A stretch of 64,000 nucleotides of DNA. Source: Rosettibacter sp037481715. Lineage in GTDB: Bacteria > Bacteroidota > Ignavibacteria > Ignavibacteriales > Melioribacteraceae. Under the pieces are notes generated by a model. The model did not search any database. It worked only from the letters and a program-made list of their open reading frames with translations, and had not been told where the DNA came from. Where the stretch lies: the NCBI GenBank assembly GCA_037481715.1, contig JBBFLD010000007.1, forward strand, positions 62,001 through 126,000. The letters are read 5' to 3'. The number at the start of each line of letters is the position of its first letter. Positions within the stretch are counted from its first letter, which is position 1. The position numbers and the translations under genes are program-made. Of the stretch, positions 45,620 through 55,454 are shown piece by piece.

Positions 45620-47010
45620 CTAACTGAAAAATTATTGGCATCTAATTCGTTGGCAGGTTTGCCGTCTGCCCAGTTGAAAGAAATATTTTTATCAATTCTT
45701 TTTACCTTTGGTTCGCCTGAGAGATTAATATTATCAAAATATTCTGCATTCAATCCATTTGTTTTTTGACTTTCATCTGTAAACAAAAATTCTGACGGAA
45801 TTCCTTGTGTATCACCTTCGAGTAAAACTCCGGGTTCAAAATTAATTTTTATATTCTTTGGTAATTTATTTTTCAAAGCATCAAGAGGAGATACAGGATT
45901 AATCGGTGTTACATAAGCACTGCCGCCGCCGCCAGTTCTTGCAATTTTAGCAGAAGGACCTATAACAGCAATTGATTTGATTTTATCTTTATTAAGCGGC
46001 AAAATATTTTTTTCGTTCTTTAGTAAAACAATTGATGCAAGCGAGGTTTCATAGGCTGCTTTACGATTTTCTGGACTATTAATTAAAGATAAATTTTCTT
46101 TCCACTCAGGTGTATCGAACAAACCGAGTTTAAAAATTACAGTTAGAATTCTTCTTACTTTATCATCAATTTTTTCTATTGATAATTCACCATTTTCATT
46201 TGCAGGCAAAAGATTTTCTTTATTCAAAAAAGTTCCATAAGGCATTTCGAGGTCTAGCCCGCCATTTGCAGTTGGAATAGAAGAATGAACAGCACCCCAA
46301 TCATTCATTACTAAACCTTTAAAACCCCATTCTTTTTTGAGTTTTTCAATAAGCAAATAATTGTTCTCGCTTGCAAAATATTGATTAACTTTGTTGTACG
46401 CACACATTACACAAAGAACATCAGCTTCTGTTACAGCAGATTTAAATGCTGGAAAATAAATTTCATTCAATGCTCGTTCACTTACCATAACATCAACAAA
46501 CATTCTTTCGTGTTCTTGATTGTTAGCTGCAAAATGTTTTACTGTTGCAGCAACTCCTTCTTTTTGAACACCTTTGATGTATTCTACTGTCATTCGAGAT
46601 GTAAGAAAAGGGTCTTCACCAAAAGTTTCAAAATTTCTTCCCCATGTTGGTAGTCGAACAATGTTCACACAAGGACCAAGAATTACATGACGACCTTTAC
46701 CTTTAACTTCTCTTGCAATTGCACTTCCAATCTTGCTGATTAAATTTGGTTCCCAGGTAGCTGCCATCGCTATTGATGCAGGGAATGCGGTTGATGGATT
46801 CCATCTAACTCCAACTGGTCCATCTGTCATTCGAAGTTCTGGGATTCCTAACCGAGGTATAGGTTTAGTTGCAAATCCTGTTCCGCCTAATAAATCAATC
46901 TTTTCATTAAGATTCATTCTTGAAAGCAAATCTTCTACTCTTCTTTCAATTGGCAAATTAATATCTTGATATGGAAATTTCGCTTGAGCTAAAATTGTTG
47001 ATGCAATCAA
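45604..47010 (-). pseudogene. GH3 beta-glucosidase, N-terminal part, start also disrupted
   Basis: This part holds the catalytic GH3 barrel: RLGIPELRMTDGPVGVRW, KHFAANNQE, the nucleophile Asp in VMNDWGAVHSS, then the first half of an inserted PA14 domain, stopping at RWTVI. The frame begins with TTG 47010, giving only a truncated signal peptide (IASTILAQA). The natural ATG at 47027-47029, four bases after an AGGAGG site, is one base out of frame; ATG-AGA-ATA would give the expected signal MRIILFLIASTILAQA. So the gene carries two frame problems, unless ATT or another start is used. Confidence 0.75.
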
Positions 47011-47102
47011 AAATAAAATTATTCTTCATATTCCCTCCTAAGATGTTTAAGAATCTTATAAAATATCAGAGGAATAATCGTTATTAATTTTATAAGAAAT
47101 TT

Positions 47103-48320
47103 TTAATTACCTAATCCAAGAGCCTTCAAATAGTCATGATTAATTACACAATTCTTGAATTTTATGTTTTCAATTAAATCGTTCAATGATTTTATAACAA
47201 TTTCTTTTGAAGGTTTATTTTTTCTAATTTCCTCAAAATTTTTTCTTGAACCTTCGGCATATTTAATTATTTCATCCCACTCTTTAGTTTTTTTGAATGA
47301 AATCACACCACGTGTTGATTCCATTTTTTTATAGGGCCAGAAACACCATCCAATTTCATTTTTCTCTAATAATTCTCTAAACGATTTTATCCATTCATTA
47401 TCATTTTCACCTGATTCGCCAAGCCAAATTGGCACATTATATTTATCTCTGAAATCAATGTATTCTTGAATTTCTTTTTGTTCTGGCGGCATCCAATACT
47501 TATGAAAAGTATATGCAAGATTAGAATCAAAAGGAGGACCAAATATTTTAAAATTAGTATTCCACTGTGAACCGCCTAAAAAGATAATATGATTTTTATC
47601 AATAGATCTGATTGCACTCGCAATTTTTTTGTAAAGAGGTTCCAATAGTTTATTCAGTTCTTCTTTGTTATTTAAGTAATGTGGAATAGGTTCGTTCAAT
47701 AAATCATAACCGAGAATAATAGTTTCATCTTTATATCGCTGTGTAATTTTTTTCCACAATTTAATTGTGGTTTCCTGTGCATCTTTGCTTTCAAACAAAA
47801 ATGGATAACCCCAGCTGTCGTCGATATTATCACCTGTTTGTCCACCTGGTGCTGCATGCATATCAAGAACAACATACAAATTAAATTCCTTGCACCATGA
47901 AATAACATCATCCAATCTTTTGAAACCTTCATCGAGTTGAATTTCCGGCTCATCTTCAATCAGAAAGAGTTTGAAATTAAATGGAACTCTTATGTGATTA
48001 AAGCCTGACTTTTTTATAAATTCAATATCATCTCGAGTTATATAGTTATCTCGAAAGTTCTTCCAAAATTTTTTTGCTTCTTCTGGTCCGACTAATTCTT
48101 TTAAAACATTATCAATGAGTCTGTATGAATTCACATTTTTAAAATGAAACATATATCCTTCTGGATTAAGCCAGTTGCCAATATTAATTCCTTTAAGCAA
48201 AATTACATTACCTTCAGAATCAACAAAATGTTTTCCTTCAACCTTAACAAAATTATTTGGCTGAGCTTTAGAGATTACAACAATTAATAAAATTAGAGAA
48301 ATAGTTTTTATCAACTTCAT
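47103..48320 (-). CDS. GH5-family beta-glucanase, secreted
   Basis: The signal peptide ends near ISKAQ20. The barrel has KGINIGNWLNPEGYMF, GFNHIRVPFNF and VVLDMHAAPGGQ, the acid/base Glu210 in DLLNEP, and the nucleophile Glu302 in WLGESGEN. The pattern is close to GH5 exo-1,3-glucanase-like or related beta-glucan enzymes, with substrate unsettled. The 405-residue length is usual. It starts 34 bases after the esterase lipoprotein in the same reverse run. Confidence 0.88.
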   Translation of the reverse strand: MKLIKTISLILLIVVISKAQPNNFVKVEGKHFVDSEGNVILLKGINIGNWLNPEGYMFHFKNVNSYRLIDNVLKELVGPEEAKKFWKNFRDNYITRDDIEFIKKSGFNHIRVPFNFKLFLIEDEPEIQLDEGFKRLDDVISWCKEFNLYVVLDMHAAPGGQTGDNIDDSWGYPFLFESKDAQETTIKLWKKITQRYKDETIILGYDLLNEPIPHYLNNKEELNKLLEPLYKKIASAIRSIDKNHIIFLGGSQWNTNFKIFGPPFDSNLAYTFHKYWMPPEQKEIQEYIDFRDKYNVPIWLGESGENDNEWIKSFRELLEKNEIGWCFWPYKKMESTRGVISFKKTKEWDEIIKYAEGSRKNFEEIRKNKPSKEIVIKSLNDLIENIKFKNCVINHDYLKALGLGN

Positions 48321-48354
48321 CGAATTACGGATAATATTTTTTTAAAGATTAAAA

Positions 48355-49092
48355 TCACTTGTTTCTATCGCTTAATGATTTACTCAACAACCATTCATAG
48401 ATTTCTGAATTGTTATAAGTTTCTGTCCATGAATCATGTTCTGCATCGGGATAAACAGTAAGCTTTGCATTACCGCCGCAGCTATTTAATCTTTGAACTA
48501 AATCTTCAGAAGCTTTAAGAGGAACAACCGGGTCTTTAGCACCATGAAAAGCCCATACTGGAAGTTTTCCCATCATGCAAACCTCAAACAAATCGCCCCA
48601 GCCGCAAATTGGAATTACTGCTGCAAGTCTATCAGGAATTTTAGCAGCCAATCTCCATGTTCCATTGCCGCCCATACTTAAACCTGTGACATAAATTTTA
48701 TCTTTATCTACTTTATAGTTCTCAATCAAATAATCGAGCAATGCTGTTAATTCATCTGGGTCCCACCTTTTATTTAATGGGCATTGTGGACTTACAACTA
48801 TAAAAGGAAATTCTTTTCCTTCTTCAATTAATTTTGGTGGACCATGTTTTTTAACAAGTTGTAAATCATTTCCTCTTTCACCTGCACCATGAAGAAAAAG
48901 CAGCAATGGAAATTTTTCTTTCAAATCATAATCCTTTGGAAGATAGAGTAAATAATTAATGTCAACTGTTTTTCGGATTTCTGTTTTTAAATTTTGTTCT
49001 GACTGCTTTCCCATATTTTCTTTTACAATCATATTTGATGAACATGCAATTGAAAATAATAAAATGAACAACAATAAAATTGTTTTTTTCAT
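48355..49092 (-). CDS. Alpha/beta-hydrolase esterase lipoprotein (CE1/polymer-esterase type)
   Basis: A lipoprotein signal ends SIAC (Cys17). The catalytic Ser139 is in GLSMGG, Asp187 is in HGAKDPVV and His219 is in DAEHD. An early LFLHGAGERGND gives the oxyanion region. This layout matches carbohydrate esterases such as feruloyl or acetyl esterases acting on polysaccharide side groups. In this cluster a side-chain esterase would help the GH enzymes reach decorated glucan. GAGGGA precedes the ATG. Confidence 0.82.
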   Translation of the reverse strand: MKKTILLLFILLFSIACSSNMIVKENMGKQSEQNLKTEIRKTVDINYLLYLPKDYDLKEKFPLLLFLHGAGERGNDLQLVKKHGPPKLIEEGKEFPFIVVSPQCPLNKRWDPDELTALLDYLIENYKVDKDKIYVTGLSMGGNGTWRLAAKIPDRLAAVIPICGWGDLFEVCMMGKLPVWAFHGAKDPVVPLKASEDLVQRLNSCGGNAKLTVYPDAEHDSWTETYNNSEIYEWLLSKSLSDRNK

Positions 49093-49100
49093 TTTTCCCT

Positions 49101-51311
49101 CTATTCAATTACTTTAAATGAATCTTCAAGAACATCAACAGAATTTTTTCCAACAAAGACTTTGAAATCACCTGGTTCAATTACATAATTCATATTAATG
49201 TCATAGAATTTTAATTTTTCAGGTGTAATTGTGAATTCAACTTTTTTTGTTTCACCGGGTTTGAGATTAATTTTTACAAAATCTTTTAGTTCTTTTACTG
49301 GTCTTGTAACACTTCCAACTAAATCTCTAATATAAAGCTGAACAATTTCTGCGCCTTCATATTTGCCTGTGTTTTTAACATCAATGCTTACTTTTAATGA
49401 TTCATCTTTTTTAATCAATTTTTTGTCGAGTGTAAGATTAGAATATTCGAATGTTGTGTAACTCAAGCCATAACCAAATGGATAGAGGGGTTCAAGTGAG
49501 AAATCATTATAAAAAGAAGTATACTGAGGTTGCTCGTGATTATACGGTCTGCCTGTATTTTTATGATTATAATAAATTGGAATTTGACCAACATATTTTG
49601 GGAAAGTAACTGGAAGTTTACCACTCGGGTTATAATCTCCAAACAGAACATCAGCAATTGCATTGCCGCATTGAATTCCCAGATACCATGTTTCAAGAAT
49701 AGCAGGAATGTTCTCATTAATCCAATTTATTGTTAATGGTCTTCCGTTCATTAAAACAACAACAATTGGTTTTCCAGTTTTATGAAGTTCTTTAATCAAA
49801 TCTTCTTGAACACCGGGCAAATCGAGTGTAGCGCGGGATTGAGCTTCGCCGCTCATATCTCTTGATTCACCAACAACAACAATTGCAACTTCAGACTTTC
49901 GAACAGCTTGAATTGCTTTTTTAAATCCACTTTTATCGCTTCCTTTTACCGAGCAGCCTTCTGCAAAATTAATTTTTACATTATTACCTAATTTATTTTT
50001 TATTCCTTCAAGAACAGTAACAACATTTTCTGGTTTTCCTTCTTGTGCCCATGGTCCTAATGGGTCATCTTTAGAATCAGCAAGTGGACCAATAACCGCA
50101 ATAGATTTGATATCTTTCTTTAATGGAAGAAGATGATTTTGATTTTTCAGCAACACAATAGATTCTAATGCTACTTTTTTTGCAGCATCTATCATTTCTT
50201 TGCTTAAGACGGTTTTTCTTTCACGGTTTTCATCACAATATTTATAAGGATTATCAAACAAACCCAATTTGAATTTTGCAAGCAAAACTCTTTTTACAGC
50301 ATTATCAACTAATTTAACATCAACTTTTCCTTCATTTACAAGTTCTGCAAGATGATTAAAGTAAGCATTTCCTTCCATGTCCATATCTACAGTTGCATTT
50401 ATTGCAAGTTGAGCAGCTTTTTTTAAATCTTCTGCCAAGCCATGCACAACTAATTCTCCGATAGAATTCCAATCACTAACAACAAATGCATCTGTTTTCC
50501 ATTCTTCGCGCAAAATTTTTGTCAATAAAAATTTATTTGCAGATGATGTGATACCTCCAATTTCGTTAAAAGAAGCCATTAATGAACCAACGCCTGCATC
50601 AACTGCGGCTTTGAATGGACGCAAGTAAATTTCTCTTAATGTTCTTTCAGAAATATCAACTGTGTTATAATCTCTTCCGCCTTCAGCAGCACCATAAGCA
50701 GCAAAATGTTTTGCACAAGCTAATATTGTATTTTCTGATGATAAATCATTTCCCTGATAACCTCTAACTCTTGCTGCAGCCATAATTGAACCAAGATATG
50801 GGTCTTCACCGCTTCCTTCAACAATTCTGCCCCATCGAGGATCTCTGGCAATATCAACCATTGGGTTGAAAGTCCAGTGAACTCCTGCAGAAGATGCCTC
50901 GATTGCTTGCATTCTTGCAGAAAATTCTACTAATTCTGGGTTCCATGAACTTGCTTCTGCAATTGGAACAGGAAAAGTAGTTTTAAATCCATGAATTACA
51001 TCAAGTCCAAAAATTAATGGTATTTTTAATCGAGATTCTTCAACAGCAATTTTTTGAAGTCTTTTTGTTTCTTCGGCACCAAAAATATTCAGCAACGAAC
51101 CAATTTTTCCCTGTCGAATTAAATCTTCATGACCTTCTTTTGGTTTTGGTGTTTTAGTTCCGGTATCCGTCCCGCCTGTAAATTGAACAAGCTGACCAAC
51201 TTTTTCATCAATAGTCATTAATGATAAAATCGAATCAACTTTTTGTTCAAATGATTTTACTTGAGCTTTCATTGTGAACGCAATTAATAATAAGAAAAGA
51301 ATTTTTTTCAT
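49101..51311 (-). CDS. bglX: GH3 beta-glucosidase BglX-like
   Basis: From ATG 51311 (AGGAG upstream) the 736 residues hold a signal peptide (ending TMKAQ), the GH3 N-terminal barrel (GLDVIHGFKTTFPVPIAEA and the nucleophile Asp280 in VVSDWN), the alpha/beta domain (VVVGESRDMSGEAQSRATLDLPG, with probable acid/base Glu), and a fibronectin-III-like end. No PA14 insert is present. It should release glucose from beta-linked oligosaccharides in the periplasm. Its start is 21 bases after the neighbouring GH3. Confidence 0.93.
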   Translation of the reverse strand: MKKILFLLLIAFTMKAQVKSFEQKVDSILSLMTIDEKVGQLVQFTGGTDTGTKTPKPKEGHEDLIRQGKIGSLLNIFGAEETKRLQKIAVEESRLKIPLIFGLDVIHGFKTTFPVPIAEASSWNPELVEFSARMQAIEASSAGVHWTFNPMVDIARDPRWGRIVEGSGEDPYLGSIMAAARVRGYQGNDLSSENTILACAKHFAAYGAAEGGRDYNTVDISERTLREIYLRPFKAAVDAGVGSLMASFNEIGGITSSANKFLLTKILREEWKTDAFVVSDWNSIGELVVHGLAEDLKKAAQLAINATVDMDMEGNAYFNHLAELVNEGKVDVKLVDNAVKRVLLAKFKLGLFDNPYKYCDENRERKTVLSKEMIDAAKKVALESIVLLKNQNHLLPLKKDIKSIAVIGPLADSKDDPLGPWAQEGKPENVVTVLEGIKNKLGNNVKINFAEGCSVKGSDKSGFKKAIQAVRKSEVAIVVVGESRDMSGEAQSRATLDLPGVQEDLIKELHKTGKPIVVVLMNGRPLTINWINENIPAILETWYLGIQCGNAIADVLFGDYNPSGKLPVTFPKYVGQIPIYYNHKNTGRPYNHEQPQYTSFYNDFSLEPLYPFGYGLSYTTFEYSNLTLDKKLIKKDESLKVSIDVKNTGKYEGAEIVQLYIRDLVGSVTRPVKELKDFVKINLKPGETKKVEFTITPEKLKFYDINMNYVIEPGDFKVFVGKNSVDVLEDSFKVIE

Positions 51312-51331
51312 TATCTCCTCAAAGAATTTAA

Positions 51332-53137
51332 TCAATAAGTTAAACCATAACCAAATGGAAAGAGTGGTTTATAATTATTATCACCAACATTAATTGGAAT
51401 TTGAGACATGCTTTGAGGCCATGAATGAGATAATTTTCCTGTAGGTTTATAATCGCCGAAAATCACATCAGCAATTCCATCTCCTTCGGTTCCTGGAAGC
51501 CATGCAGCAATAAATGCATCACAATCTTCTAAAATATTTGTGATAATCATTGGTCTGCCAGAAATTAAAATTATTACAAGTGGTATTCCTTTAGCTTTAA
51601 TTTTTGATATTAATTCTAAATCCTCTTGAGATAAATTCAAGTCATTTCTATCGCCCTGTCCTTCAGCATAAGGTTTTTCTCCAATAACAGCAATTGCAAC
51701 ATCGGCATCAGGCAAATTATTACCATCGATTGAATAACTAACAGTGCTGTTTTGTGAAACAGCTTTTTTTATCGCATCAAGAATTGTAGTTCCTTTTGTA
51801 ATATTGCCTTCTGCACCCTGCCATGCAATTGTCCATCCTCCGCATTGAATTCCGATATCATTTGCAGCTTTGCCGGCAACAAGAATTTTCTTATTGATTT
51901 TAGACAAAGGCAATATTTTGTTGTTTTTTAATAACACTAATGATTGTCTTACTGCTTCTCTTGCAATTGCTCTGTGTTCTTGACTTCCAACCTTTGATAA
52001 TAGTGAACGGTCTGCAAATGGTTTTTCAAACAATCCAAGAAGAAATTTAATTCTCAAAATTCTTCTTACCGCATCATCAATTCTGCTTACAGAAATTCTA
52101 TTTTCATTCACAAGCTGTTTCATTGATACAAAAAAGTTTTTGTAATCATAAGGAAGCATGACCATATCGATACCAGCATTAATTGCTGTTTCAAGTTTTG
52201 TTTTATAATCACCCGGCAGTTGGTCTACTCCTCCCCAATCACTTACTACAAATCCCTGAAATTTCAATTCTCCTTTTAACACTTCAGTAATCCAATATTT
52301 ACTTCCGTGCATTTTTAAACCATTGATACTGCTGTATGAAACCATAATACTTCCAACACCGGCATTAATAGCGGAAATGTAACCTGGCAGATGAATTCTT
52401 CTAATAACTGATTCATCAACTTGAGTATCTCCCTGGTCTTTGCCATCTTTAGTTCCGCCATCACCAAGAAAATGTTTTGCACATGCAAGAATTGAAGTAT
52501 TATTGCTTCCAATAATTTCAGTTTGAAATCCACGAACAGCAGGAGCAGCCATCATTTCTGCTAATTCTGGAGTTTCACCAAATCCTTCATAAGTTCTGCC
52601 CCATCGTTCATCCTGTGGAACAGCAATACATGGTGCAAAAGTCCAATCAATACCTGTAGCTGCAACCTCGACTGCAGTAGCTCTTGCTACCTGTTCTACA
52701 AGTTCAGGATTTCTTGTGCATCCAAGTCCAATGTTATGAGGAAATATAACAGCCCCATAAACATTATTGTGACCATGAACTGCATCGATTCCATAAATGA
52801 TTGGAATTTTTAATCTTGTCTGAAGAGCATAAGATTGAAACATATCATACATATCTGCCCATGCTTCTGGAGTATTAACTGCAGGACCCGAACCACCTCC
52901 GCTTAAAATTGAGCCTATAAAATAATTTTTAATATCCTGAGGATTATTAATAACAGCACTTCTGTCAACCTGAATCATTTGACCAATTTTTTCATCAAGA
53001 GTCATTTTAGAAAGAAGTGCATCAACTTTTTTATTTATCTCTTCTAATTCATCTTGATTAAAAGAATTAATAGAACCATTTCTGCATGAAAGTAATGCAA
53101 AAAGAATTACAATTAAGAAGAAGATTCTTTTTTTCAT
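51332..53137 (-). CDS. GH3 exo-beta-glucanase lipoprotein
   Basis: From ATG 53137 (GGAG eight bases upstream) the 601 residues begin with a lipoprotein signal ending LLSC (Cys18). The barrel shows IPIIYGIDAVHGHNNVYGA, AKHFLGDGGT and VVSDWGGVDQLPGD; the second domain has VIGEKPYAEGQGDR. It ends at FPFGYGLTY, so it lacks the fibronectin-like domain. This is the pattern of plant- and bacterial-type 1,3-1,4 exo-glucanases, not a truncation. It overlaps the ROK kinase stop by four bases. Confidence 0.93.
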   Translation of the reverse strand: MKKRIFFLIVILFALLSCRNGSINSFNQDELEEINKKVDALLSKMTLDEKIGQMIQVDRSAVINNPQDIKNYFIGSILSGGGSGPAVNTPEAWADMYDMFQSYALQTRLKIPIIYGIDAVHGHNNVYGAVIFPHNIGLGCTRNPELVEQVARATAVEVAATGIDWTFAPCIAVPQDERWGRTYEGFGETPELAEMMAAPAVRGFQTEIIGSNNTSILACAKHFLGDGGTKDGKDQGDTQVDESVIRRIHLPGYISAINAGVGSIMVSYSSINGLKMHGSKYWITEVLKGELKFQGFVVSDWGGVDQLPGDYKTKLETAINAGIDMVMLPYDYKNFFVSMKQLVNENRISVSRIDDAVRRILRIKFLLGLFEKPFADRSLLSKVGSQEHRAIAREAVRQSLVLLKNNKILPLSKINKKILVAGKAANDIGIQCGGWTIAWQGAEGNITKGTTILDAIKKAVSQNSTVSYSIDGNNLPDADVAIAVIGEKPYAEGQGDRNDLNLSQEDLELISKIKAKGIPLVIILISGRPMIITNILEDCDAFIAAWLPGTEGDGIADVIFGDYKPTGKLSHSWPQSMSQIPINVGDNNYKPLFPFGYGLTY

Positions 53138-54102
53138 AATTTTTTCTCCAATTCGTTCCACATTAAAGCTGCTGCTCCAAGAACAGCTGAGTTCTTTTTA
53201 ATTAATGCTGATTGTAAAATTTTCACTTTATTCTTGAAAATATTTAAGAGATTTTCTTCCAAATATTTTTTTGTTGGTTTAATCAATAAATCACCAGCAA
53301 CTGCCAAACCTCCAAAAAGAATAATTGCTTCAGGACTCAAATAAGCTACAGTATCTGCCAATTTAAATCCAAGAATTCTTGCTGTTACATCAAAACATTC
53401 GAGAGCAAGTTTGTCGCCTTTCTTAGCTGCATTGTAAATATCTTTTGATGTAAGTTTTTCGTATGGGATTGATCTTAATTTACTTGGGATTGAAGTTGAT
53501 GCCATTAATTCAAATGCAGTTCTTTTAATGCCGTTAGCAGATGCATAAGTTTCAAGACAACCCTTTCTGCCGCATCCACATTGTCTTCCATTGGGATCAA
53601 CTATTGTATGGCCAAGCTCTCCGGCAAAACCATCTGCACCATAAACTAATTTTCCATTTACTACAATTCCACTTCCCAATCCTGTGCCTAAAGTAATCAC
53701 AACAAAATTTTTCATTCCTTTTGCTGTTCCAAAAAGCATTTCTCCAATAGCTGCTGCATTAGCATCATTTGTAATTGCAGATGGAAGTGAAGAATATTTT
53801 TTTATTTCTTGTATTACATTTACTGTACCCCAATTTAGATTTGGCGGTTGTTCAACAGTTCCTTTGTAATAATTAGCATTTGGAGCTCCAATGCCAATAC
53901 CTGCAAGCTCAAGTTTGTTTACAAATTTTTTGTTTGCACGATTAATTTCTAAAAAAAGTCTTTTGAATAATTGTTCTGATTTTTCTTCCGCCTTTGTAGG
54001 AATTGACTTTTCAAAGTAGCATTTTCCATTTTTATCAACAAATCCAAATTTTGTATTTGTGCCCCCAATATCCACTCCTATCATAACTTTAATTTTAGAC
54101 AT
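53134..54102 (-). CDS. glk: ROK-family glucokinase
   Basis: From ATG 54102 (GGAGG six bases upstream) the 322-residue sugar kinase phosphorylates glucose with ATP. It has GVDIGGTNTKFG (phosphate loop), NDANAAAIGE, GTGLGSGIVVNG, the zinc motif CGCGRKGCLE and the family core GELGHT. It has no N-terminal DNA-binding domain, so it is an enzyme, not a NagC-type repressor. It begins the glycosidase run, supplying glucose-6-phosphate from the hydrolases' product. Confidence 0.92.
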   Translation of the reverse strand: MSKIKVMIGVDIGGTNTKFGFVDKNGKCYFEKSIPTKAEEKSEQLFKRLFLEINRANKKFVNKLELAGIGIGAPNANYYKGTVEQPPNLNWGTVNVIQEIKKYSSLPSAITNDANAAAIGEMLFGTAKGMKNFVVITLGTGLGSGIVVNGKLVYGADGFAGELGHTIVDPNGRQCGCGRKGCLETYASANGIKRTAFELMASTSIPSKLRSIPYEKLTSKDIYNAAKKGDKLALECFDVTARILGFKLADTVAYLSPEAIILFGGLAVAGDLLIKPTKKYLEENLLNIFKNKVKILQSALIKKNSAVLGAAALMWNELEKKL

Positions 54103-54351
54103 TAAATTCCTCCTTGATTTCAAATAAATAACATATAAAGACAAAAATTATGCCTTGAAGAATTATAAATACAGTTGAAATGTATTCATAAATCAAAAAA
54201 TAAAAGGGCACCTTCCAAACAAATTATGAACAAAAAGAAGAGGTCTTATTATTTTGATAAAATTTATTATTAAAATAATAATAAATGTAAAGTGTAATTT
54301 TGACACAATTAAATAAAAAGTTCTTAACTAAAATTAATTATAAACAACAAT
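54103..54351. other. AT-rich upstream region of the glucan operon
   Basis: Ahead of the ROK kinase lies a very AT-rich gap (with the terminator, 309 bases). No strong promoter could be picked; a reverse TATAAT box at 54162-54167 has no convincing -35 partner. No small gene, sensor kinase or regulator is coded here, so control of the cluster must come from elsewhere. Confidence 0.5.
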
Positions 54352-54378
54352 AAGAGGCAGAAAAAACTTCTGCCTCTT
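54352..54378 (-). terminator. Hairpin terminator after the PorV-like gene
   Basis: The ten-base arms AGAGGCAGAA (54353-54362) and TTCTGCCTCT (54368-54377) form a strong hairpin with a five-base loop. It lies 34 bases after the PorV-like stop on the reverse strand and is followed there by TTATTGTTGTTTAT. A TTTT run follows on the other side, so it may act both ways. Confidence 0.6.
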
Positions 54379-54411
54379 TTAAAGATCTGAGATTTGAAAA
54401 GTAAGACATTA

Positions 54412-55440
54412 TCAGAAATTAATTCCAAGAGAAAATTTTTGAACATTAGTTAATCTTCCAAAGCTGCCATAAGAATAATCAACTTTAATTGCGATATTGC
54501 CAAGAAGCAATTGTTTTACACCAAATCCAAAAGTAAATGATTCTTCTGAATCTTTAAGGAAAAGAGATTTGTATCCGCCGCGAATCGAAAACATATCATT
54601 GAAAATATACTCGGCTCCAATGTTTACACTTTCATAGTTATCGCTTGGATGCATTGCATCAACAGCTAAATTCAGCTTATGCATTTGAGTATCAATTGGT
54701 CTATATGCAATACCTACTCTAAAATTTAGAGGTAGTTCCCATCCTTCGGTTTGAAGGTAAGCAGGTATCTGTCCATTATTTCCGCTGCTGTATGGATCCA
54801 AATCTACAAGAACAAGAGCAGTATTTCCGTCAAGTTTCATTTTTGTTCCAAAGTTAGAAATAGACATTGCAAGAACAGCCCCATCAAAAGGAGTTACATA
54901 TTGTACCCCCATATCAACTGCAAAAGCTGTTGCGGTCATTTTCCAGATTTTTTGCATTACAAATTTTGGATTAAATCCAATTGCAAAATTATCAGTAAGT
55001 TTAATTGCATAAGCTAAACTGAACATTGCATCAGAAACACTAAATGTTTCTCCCGTTCCTTCAGGTTCTTCAATTGTTGTTACATTCATCTCTCCAATGT
55101 TAGAAGTAAGAAAACTAAATCCAACTGTACCCATATCTCCGAGGTTATAAGAAGCTGCAAAGAAATTGTAATCTATATCTGCAATCCATTTTGTATGTTC
55201 AAAAAGAATTCCAACACCGGATAATTTTGCCAGACCAGCGGGGTTCCAGTAAATTGCACTCTGGTCGTCTGAGATTGCGACAAATGCACTTCCCATTGCT
55301 GATGCACGAGCACCTTGACTAATTGAAAGAAATGGTGCAGCGCTTGTTCCTCTCTTTGATACATTTGAAACAAAGCTCTGTGCATAAATCGAGTAACTCA
55401 CAAAACAAATTATTAATGAAATTAATGTTAATCTTTTCAT
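54412..55440 (-). CDS. PorV/PorQ-family outer-membrane barrel protein
   Basis: The 342-residue protein has a signal peptide (ending SIYAQ) and the family motifs GARASAMGSAFVAISDDQSAIYWNPAGLA and, later, beta-hairpins of a FadL-like barrel ending in a Phe. PorV helps attach T9SS substrates to the surface; this one may be a relative working with its neighbours. GGAGA precedes the ATG. It lies 14 bases after the large secreted protein on the same strand. Confidence 0.85.
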   Translation of the reverse strand: MKRLTLISLIICFVSYSIYAQSFVSNVSKRGTSAAPFLSISQGARASAMGSAFVAISDDQSAIYWNPAGLAKLSGVGILFEHTKWIADIDYNFFAASYNLGDMGTVGFSFLTSNIGEMNVTTIEEPEGTGETFSVSDAMFSLAYAIKLTDNFAIGFNPKFVMQKIWKMTATAFAVDMGVQYVTPFDGAVLAMSISNFGTKMKLDGNTALVLVDLDPYSSGNNGQIPAYLQTEGWELPLNFRVGIAYRPIDTQMHKLNLAVDAMHPSDNYESVNIGAEYIFNDMFSIRGGYKSLFLKDSEESFTFGFGVKQLLLGNIAIKVDYSYGSFGRLTNVQKFSLGINF

Positions 55441-55454
55441 ATCTTTTCTCCATC

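Noticed and set aside
51332..53137. Truncation of the GH3 exo-glucanase
   Set aside because: The end at FPFGYGLTY matches two-domain GH3 enzymes that naturally lack the fibronectin-like domain.
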